Origin: Vicia villosa
Lineage: Eukaryota; Streptophyta; Magnoliopsida; Fabales; Fabaceae
Length of the DNA: 64,000 nt
Direction of reading: 5' to 3'
NCBI RefSeq assembly: GCF_029867415.1
Contig: NC_081180.1
Location: 150,770,630 to 150,834,629 of the forward strand
The notes under the pieces were generated by a model, which searched no databases, was not told where the DNA came from, and saw only the letters and a list, made by a program, of their open reading frames with translations. Positions 38,108 through 49,993 of the stretch are shown here, in pieces (the stretch's first letter is position 1; each line of letters starts with the position of its first letter). The translations under genes were made by a program, and so were the position numbers.

Positions 38108-40349
38108 TGTAATACCCCAAATTTTCTAAGTATGAGAATAAAGACTAGGACCTAATGGCAATTAAGAAAAGAGAAGTGAATGGGAATTCTAAGATTTGGT
38201 TGGAAATAAACTAGATGGCAAACTAGAGATTATTGCTTAGTTGGAGGGCACTATGGTAATTTCCCCTTAAAGGAAGAAGGACTTAAGGTTATTTGGTGGA
38301 GTTTTTCATTCTCATTTCCTTGCCAAAAACATATTTTTAGGAGTAAAGAGAGGAACACGTGAAATTTGGAGAGAAGGAAAGTTCATCATCTTCATCAAGC
38401 TCTTGCATGTGTGAGAAATTTATCAACTTTGGATGGAGAACCATGATCAAAAACGAAGAATAAGGCTGTAATCATCTCTATATCCTTGTCATCAAGTCAG
38501 AATCTCCATGAAGTTGAGGTGAGTTCCATTAGTTAGGAACTTGGGGTAGGATTTGGGAACTTTGCATGATTAAGGGATTAGATTGTGATCAATGCCTTGC
38601 ATTTTAATTTTATCAGCCAAATATGTGTTCTTTTGATGCAATTGTATGCTATGGAATGTTGAAATAGGATGGGGTTCGAGTTTGGATTGTTGGGGAACCT
38701 AAAGATGAGCTAGAACACCTTTGGAACTGATATAATGCAGGAAAAATGGTAATTTTTGTTTCTGGTTCAGTAAGCAATCAATTGCACTACAATGTAAATC
38801 GATTGCACTGCTCAAAATATGTGTTTTTTGCTTCTTGTTCAGTGAGAAATCGATTGCACCATAGTGTAAAACGATTGCACCTGACAGAAAATTATTACTT
38901 TACTATTTTGATCATAACCGGAGTTCCATAACTTAGAATTTAGCATCGTCGGAGGCATTGGAAATCTAACGGAAAGGGCTATGAGGTTATTAAGCTTCTA
39001 TAACTCTAGCATACTCCTAAATATTACTAAAATCCAAGTGTATATCTTGTATCTTGTTTAATAAAAGTATAACTTGGTGAACAATTAGTATACTACATGT
39101 ATGATTGACTCTTGGGTTTATATAAACTAACCTAAGTATAATACATGATTAATTAAAGATAATTAAGACATACAATGACAGATTGTGTCATATGGACCAA
39201 GAAATGAAAGGTTCTACAATTGACATAAGTGTTAAAAGGATGTTTACTCAATAAACATAATGGTGAGATAATCCTTAGAATGCATATTGTGAAGGATTAA
39301 CGGAGGTCAACTAACAAGGTTCTGCCATGGACACGGATTAATGGTGAGGTAATCCTTAGAATGCATAATGGGCATGGGGGAAGTAACCGGTGTGATGCTT
39401 GTTACTTATATGTAGTTGTCCTTTTGATGCGATGTCCAAGGATGCTCCCAGGCCATATATGAAGGTCCTTCTCGGGTGTGACGCTCGGGATTGATTGGTG
39501 CTCTATATTTCAAGAGTATTCCCTGGGGATGAACTCTCGGGGATGAGAACCAATACCTTCCCCTTATCGTTCTCATTGTTGAGGATTTGAATCGTGTGAT
39601 GCGATTCAGAGTTGATTCCATGGTTTTGATGAGTTGAATTGTGCGATGCAGTTCGATGAGAATCCATGTTTCCCTACGGTCCATATTATTGAGGATTTGA
39701 ATCATGTGATGTGATTTAGATTTGATTCCATGGTTTTGATGAGTTGAATTGTACGATGAAATTCGATAAGAATCCATGTTTCTCTTTTAGTTCCATGCTA
39801 TTGATGAGTTGAATCATGTGAGGCAATTCAGAGTTGGAATTCCATGGTTTGAGGAGTTGAATCGTGCAATGCGATTCAATGTCAATGCAAGTATTCTATA
39901 TAGTCCATGCTAATTGGCAATTTGTAGATTAAGATAAGAATTCCTTGTAGGTTGAAGTGAGATGCTTCGGAACTTGAAAGAATTTGGATTCTTATTAACA
40001 ATGTTAGCACAATACCTCGTAGAGCCGAGTGCACCCATAAGATAAGGGAACTCACAGAGATTTAGTAATCTAACCCCATTCATCTTATTATTTTTCAAGT
40101 ATTATGCAAGTTTGAGGTCTCGCTAGTGCTTGGTTCGAGAACATCACGGTCTGATGACGTGAAGACCGTACCTGATCTCTTCTTCCGTTGTGTAGTTTTA
40201 TTTTGCAGGTGTACTTATTGTATCCATCTTCGAGATGATTTTGAAATGTATACAATTTATGTCATTATTCCTGTCTTTTATATGTACTCAGTACCAAATT
40301 TTAGTATTTTACTAATATGATTCTAGAGGCATTTTGGTAGGGTATTACA
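38108..40349 (+). repeat. 3-prime LTR (2242 bp)
   Basis: Begins TGTAATACCCCAAATTTTC directly after the purine tract and ends GTAGGGTATTACA. A short array of AATCGATTGCAC words lies at about 38770-38885. Confidence 0.88.
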
Positions 40350-40573
40350 AAAACCAAAAGCATTACATCTTGTTTACTGAAACAGTATAGCAACTCAACC
40401 AACAAAATACACCAGGAGGTTATACATCCCAAGCAACTCGTTATACACATGTACTCCACTACAAGTAACTAGCACACTTGTACACTTCTGAACTATAACA
40501 CCCCCTGCTGCTGAGAAATAAATAGCAGAACCCCTCAAAATTTTGCTGTTAAATTCAAATGGTTTGCTAAAAC

Positions 40574-40735
40574 TTAGGCCTTTGCAGCGGGCTCTAAACT
40601 CCCAACAATGAAGATGCATGATATTGCTCCCACCAGACCTGAAGAGAATTCCACATTAAGCGTTGGCAGATGCAGTTTCTGAATTACCAACTGTGAACTT
40701 CGGGATAAAACATAAATTGCTTGTAAACATTCAAC
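40574..40735 (-). pseudogene. Orphan 3-terminal exon of an unidentified host-like gene
   Basis: A TTTGTTCAG acceptor at 40736-40738 opens a 53-codon frame ending in TAA: VECLQAIYVLSRSSQL, then VIQKLHLPTLNVEF and SSGLVGAISCIFIVGSLEPA. It is hydrophobic near its end, so a membrane segment is possible. There is no adjacent exon, because the MULE begins 120 bp upstream and an LTR element ends 225 bp downstream. I do not recognise the protein. It could be the last exon of a gene broken by these insertions, or a chance frame, though the clean acceptor and balanced composition argue for a real exon. Confidence 0.4.
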
Positions 40736-40969
40736 CTGAACAAATTCAATAGCTAGCTTAAAAAATATGATAAATCACTTTTCAGAACAATTTGAAATGT
40801 TTTAATAAAAATGTGAAATAACTTTTTAATATACAAATAGTAAAAGCACTATAGGATGCCGAGATATTAACTTACCACCCCATAAATTGATCCTGCAATC
40901 CCTTTTTTTTAATTTCCATTTTACCCCTGTTAAAAAAATTGAAAATCAAAGAATCTCCGAACAAAATTT

Positions 40970-41225
40970 CCGGTATACACTTAAAAATTTCTGGTAAAAA
41001 ATACCGCAAATTCAGTTAGTTTTAAACTTTCGGCATACACTTAAAAATTTCCGGTAAAAAATACCGGGAATTCAGTTAATTTTAAATTTCCGGTAAAACA
41101 TAGCGGAAATTTAGTTTATTTGAAATTTCTGGTACACCGGAATTTTAAAGTTTCAAGTATACAGGAAATTACAAAATTCCAGTATATCGGAAATTTCAAA
41201 TAAACCAAATTTCCGGTATGTTAAA
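40970..41225. repeat. Left TIR array of TTTCCGGTA motifs
   Basis: At least six copies of TTTCCGGTAT/TTTCCGGTAAAA and inverse TACCGGAAATT-like words, some with one change, spaced 25-40 bp. They can pair with each other as hairpins. Confidence 0.85.
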
Positions 41226-41462
41226 ATTTTTTGTTTTTTAAACGGTTGAGATTTTGGCGACACTTTTGAAGGGTCTGATTGTCAATTTTATGCTTCTTGT
41301 TTGTCATCTGATATTTTTTAACTATGTTTGTGTGTTATTAATGTTATTTTCTTTATCTACTCGAAACATGTACTAGCCAACAATATTATGCAATAAAAAA
41401 GATGTTCAAACATAAAATGTTCGTACAAAATATACAAATAATACAATGATAACAAAATAAAT

Positions 41463-42457
41463 CTACATAGGTCCTCCACGGGCAACATCCGTCAACCTAG
41501 CTAAAATACAGTGAACATTACCATCAGGGTTCACCATACCCATGAGGCTATCCAAGTGAACTGCGATGTACTGCAGGCGGCTGTCCTGGTCACCAGTGAG
41601 AGGTGGAGGTGGTGGTGGCGGCGGTGGTGAAGAAGCCCTGACACCTGAAGCCCCTGGAACATCAGATGCAGCGGCAGATGTAGGGCTAAGGAACCACTCC
41701 AGGTATCCATCCGAACACTGCCCAGGCTGCTGAACCACAACGGATGTATCCATGATCTCACGAGGGAGCTGAGGATGTGACACTGAAACCAGCGATCAAT
41801 GCCACCAGCTGGAGCCTCCGGGACCGGCTGTGGGATGCCCTGTATATAACCATACTAGCGTAGATACCTCTCAGGCAAGTGTCTAGCCACATGGCTCTCC
41901 CATCTGACATAACCTGAATATAAGGAGGATGGATCAAAAGGACGATGCTCGCGGTGACCTGTATATGGTGTCCAGATGACATTATCCAGCGTCCGAGCAT
42001 CCAGCCTCCGCTTGTACTCCATCAAGGGTGCCTCTCTTGGAAGGGTCTGTCTCGCCTTCCACCTCATCGCACAATGGGTCATCAGCCGCACAACGGGAAG
42101 TCCTCCGCTCACAGATGCGAGGGAAGTGCTCGTAGATCCAACACTGCATAAATACAAATAATCAAGGCCATATAAATATAATAAAACACAAAAAACATGT
42201 TAAGAATATATACCTATAGCAAGCTCAGATAACCAGCAAGCTGTCTGGTGTCAGGACGAGAAGCGACATCAAGCGTCGTGTATAGCATCATCAGAGCAGC
42301 CACTCCCCAAGCCCAACACGGGGTATCAAGGTCGCTGAAGAGAGTCAGATAGCGGACATCTATATAATATGAAGATTTGTCCACAAAGAGAGTACATGCC
42401 ACTAGATGTAGCATGTACGCCCTATCGGCAACCTCGTAACTCCCCGCATCGACCAGC
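41463..42457 (-). pseudogene. PMD (plant mobile domain, MAIN-like) gene, C-terminal part
   Basis: On the minus strand, exon 42457-42214 reads MLHLVACTLFVDKSSYYIDV, LTLFSDLDTPCWAWGVAAL and SRPDTRQLAGYLSLL, with a TAG at the exon edge where Gln is expected. A GT-AG intron follows, then exon 42143-41463. There, WIYEHFPRIC, YKRRLDARTLDNVIWTPYT, RPFDPSSLYSGYVRWESHV and REIMDTSVVVQQPGQCSDGY occupy different frames, so several frameshifts exist. The C-terminus has a nine-Pro run. PMD proteins are transposon-associated and often annotated as phosphatase 7 long-form homologues; no phosphatase motif is present here. The upstream half is cut away by the Ogre insertion at 42458. Confidence 0.82.
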
Positions 42458-44808
42458 TGTCATACCCCAAAATTTACCCGATGCGATTCACGCCTGTTAA
42501 TTTATTTAAAGGTATTAAAATTAAGAGTCATGGGGTTTAACATATCAATTGTTAAACCCAACCTCTTATGAAACCTTTGACCAAATTTAGGTGTGCAATT
42601 AGCAGATATTTGGGCCCAAACTGATGGCCCATGTATCTCATTCTAAGGTTTTCTCTTTTATCATTTTTTGTGGATATTCCACTACCATTATTTACTGGTT
42701 TTATGATTATCTAGATTGTTATTATTAAGGCTCATTAACTTATAAATAAAGAAAGGGGGGTATATTCAAAAAAAAAATGGAGGGTGTTTTGTAAGCCCAA
42801 TTAAAACATAAGCCCATTTTTGGAAAAAAACAGGGAGAGAGAGAGCTTTGTTTTACATATATAATTATGTTGCAAAATATATATTGCAAAATATCGATAT
42901 AAAAAAAATAAAAATGTTTAATTGATTTGGTTAAAATATACTTATTAAGATTATTATTAGTTAAATATTTTTATTCATTAATTATTAAGAAAAAACAAAC
43001 AGATACGTTTTTTATTTGTTTTTGGCGTTGACCAAGTCAACAAAGGAAACTAGGGTTTCCTGTTCACTATCTTCCCCACGCGGCGACCGCTTCCTTCATC
43101 AACTAAACCCTAATCTCAAATGCCCAGGCCCATAGTTTGAATCGGAAACATAATCAAATCTCAAACAGATTGCAATCAAATCTCATAATAGAATCAACAA
43201 TTAAACTTAAACGAAATCAAAAATTTCATTTCAATAAAAATCTGAATCAATTACAATCGAATCTCCAACAATCAACTTAAATCTAATCTAAAACTACCTA
43301 AACTAATTTAACCTAAGTCTATAAAAGAAGCCCTAAAACCTAATTGAAGGGGGACGAAGAATTTTTGGAGACGTAGATTGAAGCTCGAGCATCGTCGACG
43401 ACGAACCCAGAACCTCCTCCGTCGTTCACCTTGCGCCGTACCTGTGAATCAAAAGGAAGATGGAAAGGATTAGGAGCTTACACAGTCCTGAATACAAGAC
43501 AAAAGGTGAGATTTCATAACGCTTAGCTTAGGGCCCCGATTGCATATTCGCATGTGTGTTTCTTGATGTGTTTGTTCTGAAATTTGATAGAGGTTGGGGG
43601 TTTTTAAGTGTTAAGGTTGAAAGTGGGGAAATCTGGGTAATTTTGTGAAAGTATGTGGCGGAGACGATGAAGATTCATCGGAATCTTCATCGGAAAATTG
43701 GGATTGTCGGTGTTTCGCGGTGGGGGAGGGCGGTCGGAGGTTGTTTTCTGGATTGTTCTATGAACATTTGTGTGGGAAATGGGGAGAAAGAGAGAGAATA
43801 GCATGGGATATTGAAAAAGAAAGAGAGAGAACCGAAGGGATTTGGGGGTGGTTGAGAAAGGTGAAGAGATGAGGTTATCTCTTCTCGTCCAACAAGGGTT
43901 CGACACGTGGCCACGTATAGGCCTTGTGATTGGTTGTTTAAATCGTAGTCCACCATTAAGTTAACATGTTCCTTCTTTTAAGCATAGCATCCAGACCGTT
44001 AGATTGTTCTTGTTTGGATCTGAAGCTATCAGATCTAGATCCAACAATCAAGATTCTGCAGGCATACCTTAAGACCATACGCCCATGCATATAGGATCTA
44101 ACGGATTATAAAAATAAATTGGGCCTACCCTGCGCTATTCACACCCCTTCCAAATTACCATCCTTAAGTAAAATACACCCCCTGTATAAAATAAAAATAA
44201 AATTAATTAATTAATTTCATAATTTTAATAAATTGTTTAATTGTTTTGATTATTTAATTTTCTCCTCGATCCGACTATACCTATTAGTCGCATTGGCGAG
44301 AAATAAATTTTAATCTAATTAATCATCGCACCTATCGGTCAGAATAACCGGCAATACATTATCTAATTCGTTAATTATAATGGTCAAATCTATTGATCAT
44401 CGCACCTAACGAAAACACATCAAACCAGGGTTGTACGCCATAATTAAAACACTCATTGCATCTTCAAATTACAAAGTTCAAAACTACGATAGGCCACTCA
44501 AAAAGCCTTCAAAACAACTTCATAATCAATCCTAAGGCATACAACCCGTGCCCCGAACTACGTTGACTCTGATTAGATATGTAGGCACTTGACAACAAGG
44601 CGAGTCCCCTTCCCCAAAATTCTCATCAGGTTCAAATCTTGCCGTTCACCCTTTTCACTTCTTTAGCTATTAACCTGAATATTTTAGCCATAAGCTTGAC
44701 CTGATTATAATAACTTACCCAGATTTATTAACTGCGTAGGGTTTCCTATTCGCCCTGGTAGAATAGGTGGCGACTCTAAAAGTCTAATTTTTAGGGAAGG
44801 TTGCTACA
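42458..44808 (+). mobile_element. Ogre-type 5-prime LTR (2351 bp)
   Basis: Starts TGTCATACCCCAAAATTTAC and ends GGAAGGTTGCTACA, immediately followed by the tRNA-Arg-like primer site. Near its end is GGTGGCGACTCTAAAAG, as in other Ogre LTRs. It is inserted in the PMD gene. The LTR contains no gene; frames near 43604-43956 show nothing recognisable. Confidence 0.82.
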
Positions 44809-44810
44809 GC

Positions 44811-44828
44811 TGGCGACTCTGCTGGGGA
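44811..44828 (+). promoter_or_regulatory. Ogre primer-binding site (tRNA-Arg type)
   Basis: TGGCGACTCTGCTGGGGA two bases after the LTR, the known primer site of Ogre elements, which use tRNA-Arg. Confidence 0.85.
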
Positions 44829-47765
44829 TAACAAAATTGTAAATTATTATGCTCCTATAGGTTTTGGCAGGGTTTAGGTTTTTGATAAACTATTTAGGTT
44901 TTTTGGCAAACTTTTTTTTAGGGTTGGGCTAATTCACCATTTTAGGGTTTATTTATTTTTTATAAATATTTAAAGTTTTATTTTATTTATTTATTTATTT
45001 ATAATTCCATCTATTTACATCAGTCTAAATAAATATCTGTTTATTTAAATATTTGTTGTTTTACTGCATTTTTTTATTATAAACAGCCGGATTTTGAGGT
45101 TAGTTTTTTTAATATTTAAATTTAATTTAATTTATTTATTTACAGTCTTAAATTACCGTAATTTTTTCTTTTACAGTAATTTAAATATTTATTTAATTGC
45201 TTGTTTGTTTTACTGTATTTATCGGGTTATATAAATTATTGTTAAAACCTAAGTGTGGGAATTATCCTTAAGACCAGGGGGGACTTGAATCGCCTATGAG
45301 TCTTATTGATAATTCCACTCAGAGTGGGTTGAATATCCGGAAATGTCCGATACGAGGCTTGACTTTGTTGAGGGCAAGACTTGGTATTTGGCTGATCTCT
45401 CTAGGAACCTACCCCAAAAACTCGAACCTCATGGATAAATGAGTTGTTCTAAAATCCAAAGAGACAAAAAGTCTCGGAGGCTTCGAACGACCCCATGAGA
45501 CCTTCTAGAACATACCAATGGGAAGGGTAGCCTCCCTAAGCCGTCATGCCGAACCTATGAACTTAGGACTTTTGTGCTTTTGTGCTTGTTATATGCTTGC
45601 GATTCATATGCTACGAATATATGCGTTTTAATTTTGCAGGTATTCCTACGCGTTCCCTGGCTTGCAGGGACTCTATTTCCAAGACCATGTCCTTCCCACG
45701 AAGGACATCTCCATTTATGCACATCAATTGGCCTCTCGATGGCCATGAGACCAAGTGAATGTCTTGAACAGTCACCCCGCGCCTGCATCTACGCATTCCC
45801 TAGCCTATAGGGATTCTATTCCTAAAGTCGCATCCTTCGTACGAAGGACATCTTCGTTAGCATACGTCAATTAGCCTCTCGATGGCCATGAGATCTAGTG
45901 ACTGTCTTGAACGGTCACCCTCGTGCTTGCTCCTACGCACTCCCTAGCCTGTAGGGATTGTCTTTTATGTCCATATGATTTTACAAATGACTTCGTCCTT
46001 CCCTTGAAGGACGTCCCCATTAACGCACGTCGATTGGCTTCACGATGGCCATGAGATCTAGTGACTGTCTTGAACGGTCATCCCGTGCCTGTTCCCGTGC
46101 ACCCTCTAACTTGTAGGGTTTGGATTTCCATTTATGCATCTTCAATCCCTAGCCTGTAGGGATTTCACTTCATTCGATATCGTCCTTAGATAGGTTGCGT
46201 TCCACACAGAGAACCTTCCCACGAGGGACAACTTCATTGGTACACGTCGAACGGCCTCTCGATGGCCATGAGATTTGGTGACTGTCATGAACGGTCACCA
46301 ACCGCTACCTTCTGCATACTCCCTAATCTAAGGGATGTCCATTGGCGTGTCATAACATCTATCTTGCAAGGATTTCACTAGGGTCTAATGTCACCTCTAA
46401 GGCTATCCCTAAGATTATACGTCACACGTCTGCATTGCATACAAGGAGTTATAATACAAGGAGTCTCTCGCATACGCATGCATTTTCATTTTCATACATT
46501 TACATTTTCATTTCTATTTTCGCCCGCATCCACACTTACCGCGCTAGCCGATTTCCCGAGACTCGCTAAAAAATCAAGAGGATCACAAAATATGGAGAAA
46601 AGAGGATAAATTATTGAGAATGATCTTAGTCTTACTAAGGAAAAGAGGATGTCTTTCACCATGCCTTCCGCATGTCCATGCCTTGTCAGGATTATAAATA
46701 CAACAAAGGTTATCGTCGAGCAAGGATTAGTTCAACAAAGAAGTTCCCTCATAGATACACTCAAGGGGTATCTAGTCATAAAGGGGTTCATCTATGAACA
46801 TAGAAAAACTTACAAGGACGCTCTACGATAACTTGGGGGGCAAAGGTTTGTCCAACTGGGGCAATATCCTGAACAAAGATGCATAACTACGATGGAGGAA
46901 AGGCGATATGTGTTAACTCCACACCAAGAGGCAAAAGGGTCATAGGTTTTCTCTATCAATCTACAAACTCTGAAGGTTGCAAACGGTGTGATACTATCCT
47001 TAGAAAAAGCAAAAGAGGTTCAATCAAAGGAAACTCATGAAGTTCCGATACGACGAAAACTCACCGCTAACAATTTATTCCCGACAGGTCTGACGTGCCC
47101 AAGAAAAATTCGAGGTTACCCTTTACTCCTACAAGTCCATGAACTAAGGAGTAAAACAAGGTCAACGGAATTACAAAGGAGATTGTCCCCAGGATCAATA
47201 GGTTTTATCATGTCAAAATTTCAACCCTTACAATCGCTAAGTGTTACTCAGGATAAAAGTTGTACCTTCGGATTAGCAATTCTAATGGGATGACCATGCA
47301 GGTTTTGGAATCAATTCATTCACTTCATTCGCTCACTACTACGACGTTCCACTCGAGCACTTCTATGCTATTTTCAATTTCAAATTTAGGGTTATTAACA
47401 AACTTAAGGGAGAATGAAGAATACAAATAACTGAATCTCGCTAAACATATGCTTTCAAGGTAAGACTGAACTGATGATGTACATGCATTGTTTCAATTCC
47501 TAAACAGTGGAGATATAAGGATGTTAATCCCTCGTCACCCCCTCGAGCCAGGAGTTGGAGTCTGTTTCTACTTCTCAAAAAAACCTTGATTTCAACCAGG
47601 GGCAGGGTAGATTTTTATTAATTCAATGGTGTATTTTGGTTGTCAAGAGAATCAGTCAATCCAAGCAAGGATTCAAGCAAAGGATCAGGCAAAGCAAAGG
47701 TTCAAGCATGTTTTCTTCCTCGCATTCATCCAAGATTGAGGAAGCAATGGAGATAACATTCACAA
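44829..47765 (+). mobile_element. Ogre 5-prime leader, truncated before gag-pol
   Basis: A long AT-rich leader (44830-45240), then GC-richer sequence with a tandem array (45650-46300) and short frames (for example 46988-47293) without known gag or protease motifs. The element stops near 47765-47800, where PMD coding resumes. Gag, protease, RT, integrase and the 3-prime LTR are all absent. Confidence 0.65.
45655..46305. repeat. Degenerate minisatellite, 4 units of about 143-217 bp
   Basis: Each unit contains CCCTAGCCTGTAGGGATT-like, GAAGGACATC-like and CGATGGCCATGAGATCTAGT followed by GACTGTCTTGAACGGTCA. The CGATGGCCATGAG landmarks lie at 45737, 45880, 46043 and 46260. Confidence 0.88.
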
Positions 47766-47799
47766 CAACGTCCTCCTCAATACATCATCGAGGACGTAT

Positions 47800-47893
47800 C
47801 TGACGTACCAGCCTCATTGTCGGCCCTAGCACGAGCCTCTGCCCTATCGGTTGCCCGAGCCGCAATTGTACCATCCCTGCCTCTAGTCCTCAC
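47800..47893 (-). pseudogene. PMD gene, N-terminal exon fragment
   Basis: After a TTTTTTTCAG-like acceptor at about 47894 the minus strand reads VRTRGRDGTIAARATDRAEA, RARADNEAGTSDTSS. The Arg/Ala-rich start resembles the PMD N-terminus at 56033. Together with 41463-42457 it forms the two ends of one gene; the central part of the PMD domain is missing, not just displaced. Confidence 0.6.
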
Positions 47894-47939
47894 TGAAAAA
47901 AATAAAAATATAAGAAAAATGTAATTTTTAAAAAATATA

Positions 47940-48306
47940 CAAAGTACCGGAAATTTCAAATATCTCAAAATTTCCGGTACTTGACAATATACTGGAATTT
48001 TTGAAATTTCCGGTACAAAATACCGTAAATTTCAAATTTTCCGGTAAGAAATACCTGAAATTTCATAATTTCCGGTAGAAAGTACCGAAAATATTGAAAA
48101 AATACTAATAACTCACTTGTTTTCACAGAATTTCCGGTACGCAACTCAAATTTCCGTATCGTCCTAAAATTTGAAAAATCTGGTATTCTCTGTGAATTTC
48201 AAAAAATTTAATAAATGATTTTGGTTGGATATTTTAATCTTTTCAATACTTTTGAGGGATGCCAGGGACAATTTGAGGGGTGGCAAGATGATTTCTCTAG
48301 GATGCC
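47940..48306. repeat. Right TIR array of TTTCCGGTA motifs
   Basis: At least seven TTTCCGGTA/TACCGGAAATTT words in both orientations, then the outer end AGGGATGCCAGGGACAATTT, GAGGGGTGGCAAGATGATTT, CTCTAGGATGCC. Confidence 0.85.
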
Positions 48307-48926
48307 ATGTATCATTGAAGGTGGCAGGACAATATATGAGTTAACGGGCTTGGGCCATTTCTTTATTTTTTTGGCCTTTTTTCCTTCATTTACGATACTC
48401 AGAAACTTTGTTCAAAAATTGATTTCATCGAAAACTAATATACGCATATTTTTGCACATAAATATATGTAAAGAGAAGATCCAATAATAACTATTTGTAA
48501 ATATTTAATATTGTCACAATTTTTTTTGTTTTGCATATTCCATTAGTTTTTTTTTTTTTTTTTACAGCGCATATTCCATTAGTTGAATAACCAAGTTAGT
48601 GATTATAATGGAAATTTCAAAAGTATTTTTCATAATATATTTTGTAATCCTTTTCAAACAAATAGTATAGATTTTTATTGTTATTACAAATAAAAAGACA
48701 CTAAAGATTAAAATAACCAGTGGTTAGTTGTCTAAACATGTTATAATTATGGTATGAGATAAATTTATAATTGAAAGTTAAATATTAATATAAATTAATG
48801 TTATGAGATAAAATAATAAATATAATAATTAAATTTTATATCTGTTTGAATGAAAGAAATTTACTAATTTTGGAATTGGCCCTTGTTGGGCTTTTTTTAC
48901 TCTGGTGTTTGGTAATTTGTCATTTC
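48307..48926. other. Intergenic AT-rich
   Basis: Poly(T) at about 48546-48564. Nothing coding supported. Confidence 0.5.
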
Positions 48927-49798
48927 AAGCTTTGGAGAATCTATCATGTCACCCAATTAATTTGACCTAGCACCTCTCTACTGCGTACAATTTTATTAAA
49001 ATATTTTTTAATAAAAGTGTTTGAATTTTTAAAAAAAAAAAACACCTTTGTTGTTTTTTGAATTTTACGAAGTTCTTAATTTTTGGTTTTTATTTTAATT
49101 TTGTCGGATTTATGTGTAATGTATTAGATTTTGAGAAAATTCATGAATATTTAACAAATTTTAAAAAATTTTGGAATAAAAGCATATATTTTATACATGT
49201 TTTTTTTTTATAAATTATGTAGCATCATAATTTGTTTTTAAAAATCAACGATTTTATATCGGATATTTGAGAAAATTGATATAAAATCATTTTTTATCAA
49301 ATTTTTAAAAAATTTGAAATAAAAGCATATATTTTATATATTTTTTTAAAAATTATATAACATCATAATTTGTTTTTAAAAATATACGATTTTATATCGA
49401 ATATTTGAAAAAATTGGTATAAAATCATTTTTTATAGCGGATAGTTCAAATATCCCGCATAATAAAATCATAGATTTTGAAACACAAATTATAATTTTAT
49501 ATCAAGAAAACTACTAAACATATCAGATATATTAAAATTTTCAATAGTATTAACTTATTTTTTATTGGCCTATAAGGTTTTTTAAAGATCTAAAAGTTAA
49601 CTTGGTTTTATTGGATTATTCTAAATATTCAATAAAACTACATATTGAATTGTTTATTGGCCTACTAATTTTTTGCGAAAGAGAGAAAATTTTTCATCAC
49701 ATTATTAGTCAAAAATGAGAAGGATATTTTTGTCAGTATAAAAAATTGGAGGATGCCAAGTTTTAGAAAAGGGTGCTGGGATAAATTCTCCAAACTTT
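48927..49798. mobile_element. Non-autonomous TIR element (about 870 bp), MULE-like
   Basis: AAGCTTTGGAGAATCTATC at the left pairs with GATAAATTCTCCAAACTT at the right. Subterminal similarity (CACCC, TGGCATCC/TAGCACC) extends about 50 bp. The interior is AT-rich, with a 143-bp direct duplication (landmark AGCATATATTTTATA at 49181 and 49324). No coding; no target duplication recognised. Confidence 0.5.
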
Positions 49799-49993
49799 AT
49801 TTTTATTTTGGATTGCTTGGTGGGGCAGATTATGGGTCAGCCAATTCATTTCTCTAGTGATGCTGTATGAGTTTGTTTTCAAAGCCTATTAAATTTTTAT
49901 TGATATTAGTCCTAATTTGAACAAATACCCAAATGATATTTTACTAAAACAAAAAGAAAATAAGATCATCAAAAGTAAAAAACTTTTGGATCA

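Larger units (their letters stand above)
33176..40349 (+). mobile_element. Second LARD-like gypsy-type element with unequal LTRs
   Basis: 5-prime LTR end at 34359 (GGTATTACA), primer site TGGTATCAGAGC at 34362-34373, purine tract AAGGGGGGAGAA at 38096-38107, 3-prime LTR 38108-40349. The interior of 3.75 kb lacks recognisable gag-pol. The TGTAATACCCC start and the purine tract resemble Tekay/Del elements. No target duplication was identified; the left boundary abuts the pol fragment. Confidence 0.75.
40854..48306 (-). mobile_element. Mutator-like element (MULE) carrying a PMD gene, interrupted by Ogre DNA
   Basis: Long inverted ends: left about 40854-41225, right about 47940-48306. ATTAACTTACCACCCCATAA at the left pairs with the reverse of the right end (ATCATCTTGCCACCCCTCAA). 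Both ends are packed with AAATTTCCGGTA and its complement. The interior is a plant-mobile-domain gene on the minus strand, into which an Ogre LTR and leader are inserted. No mudrA-type transposase was seen, so the element is non-autonomous. A 9-bp target duplication was not found. Confidence 0.75.

Noticed and set aside
46988..47293. Possible gag protein of the Ogre element
   Set aside because: A 101-codon frame without a zinc knuckle or other gag motif, within a leader known to be long in this family. Kept as non-coding.
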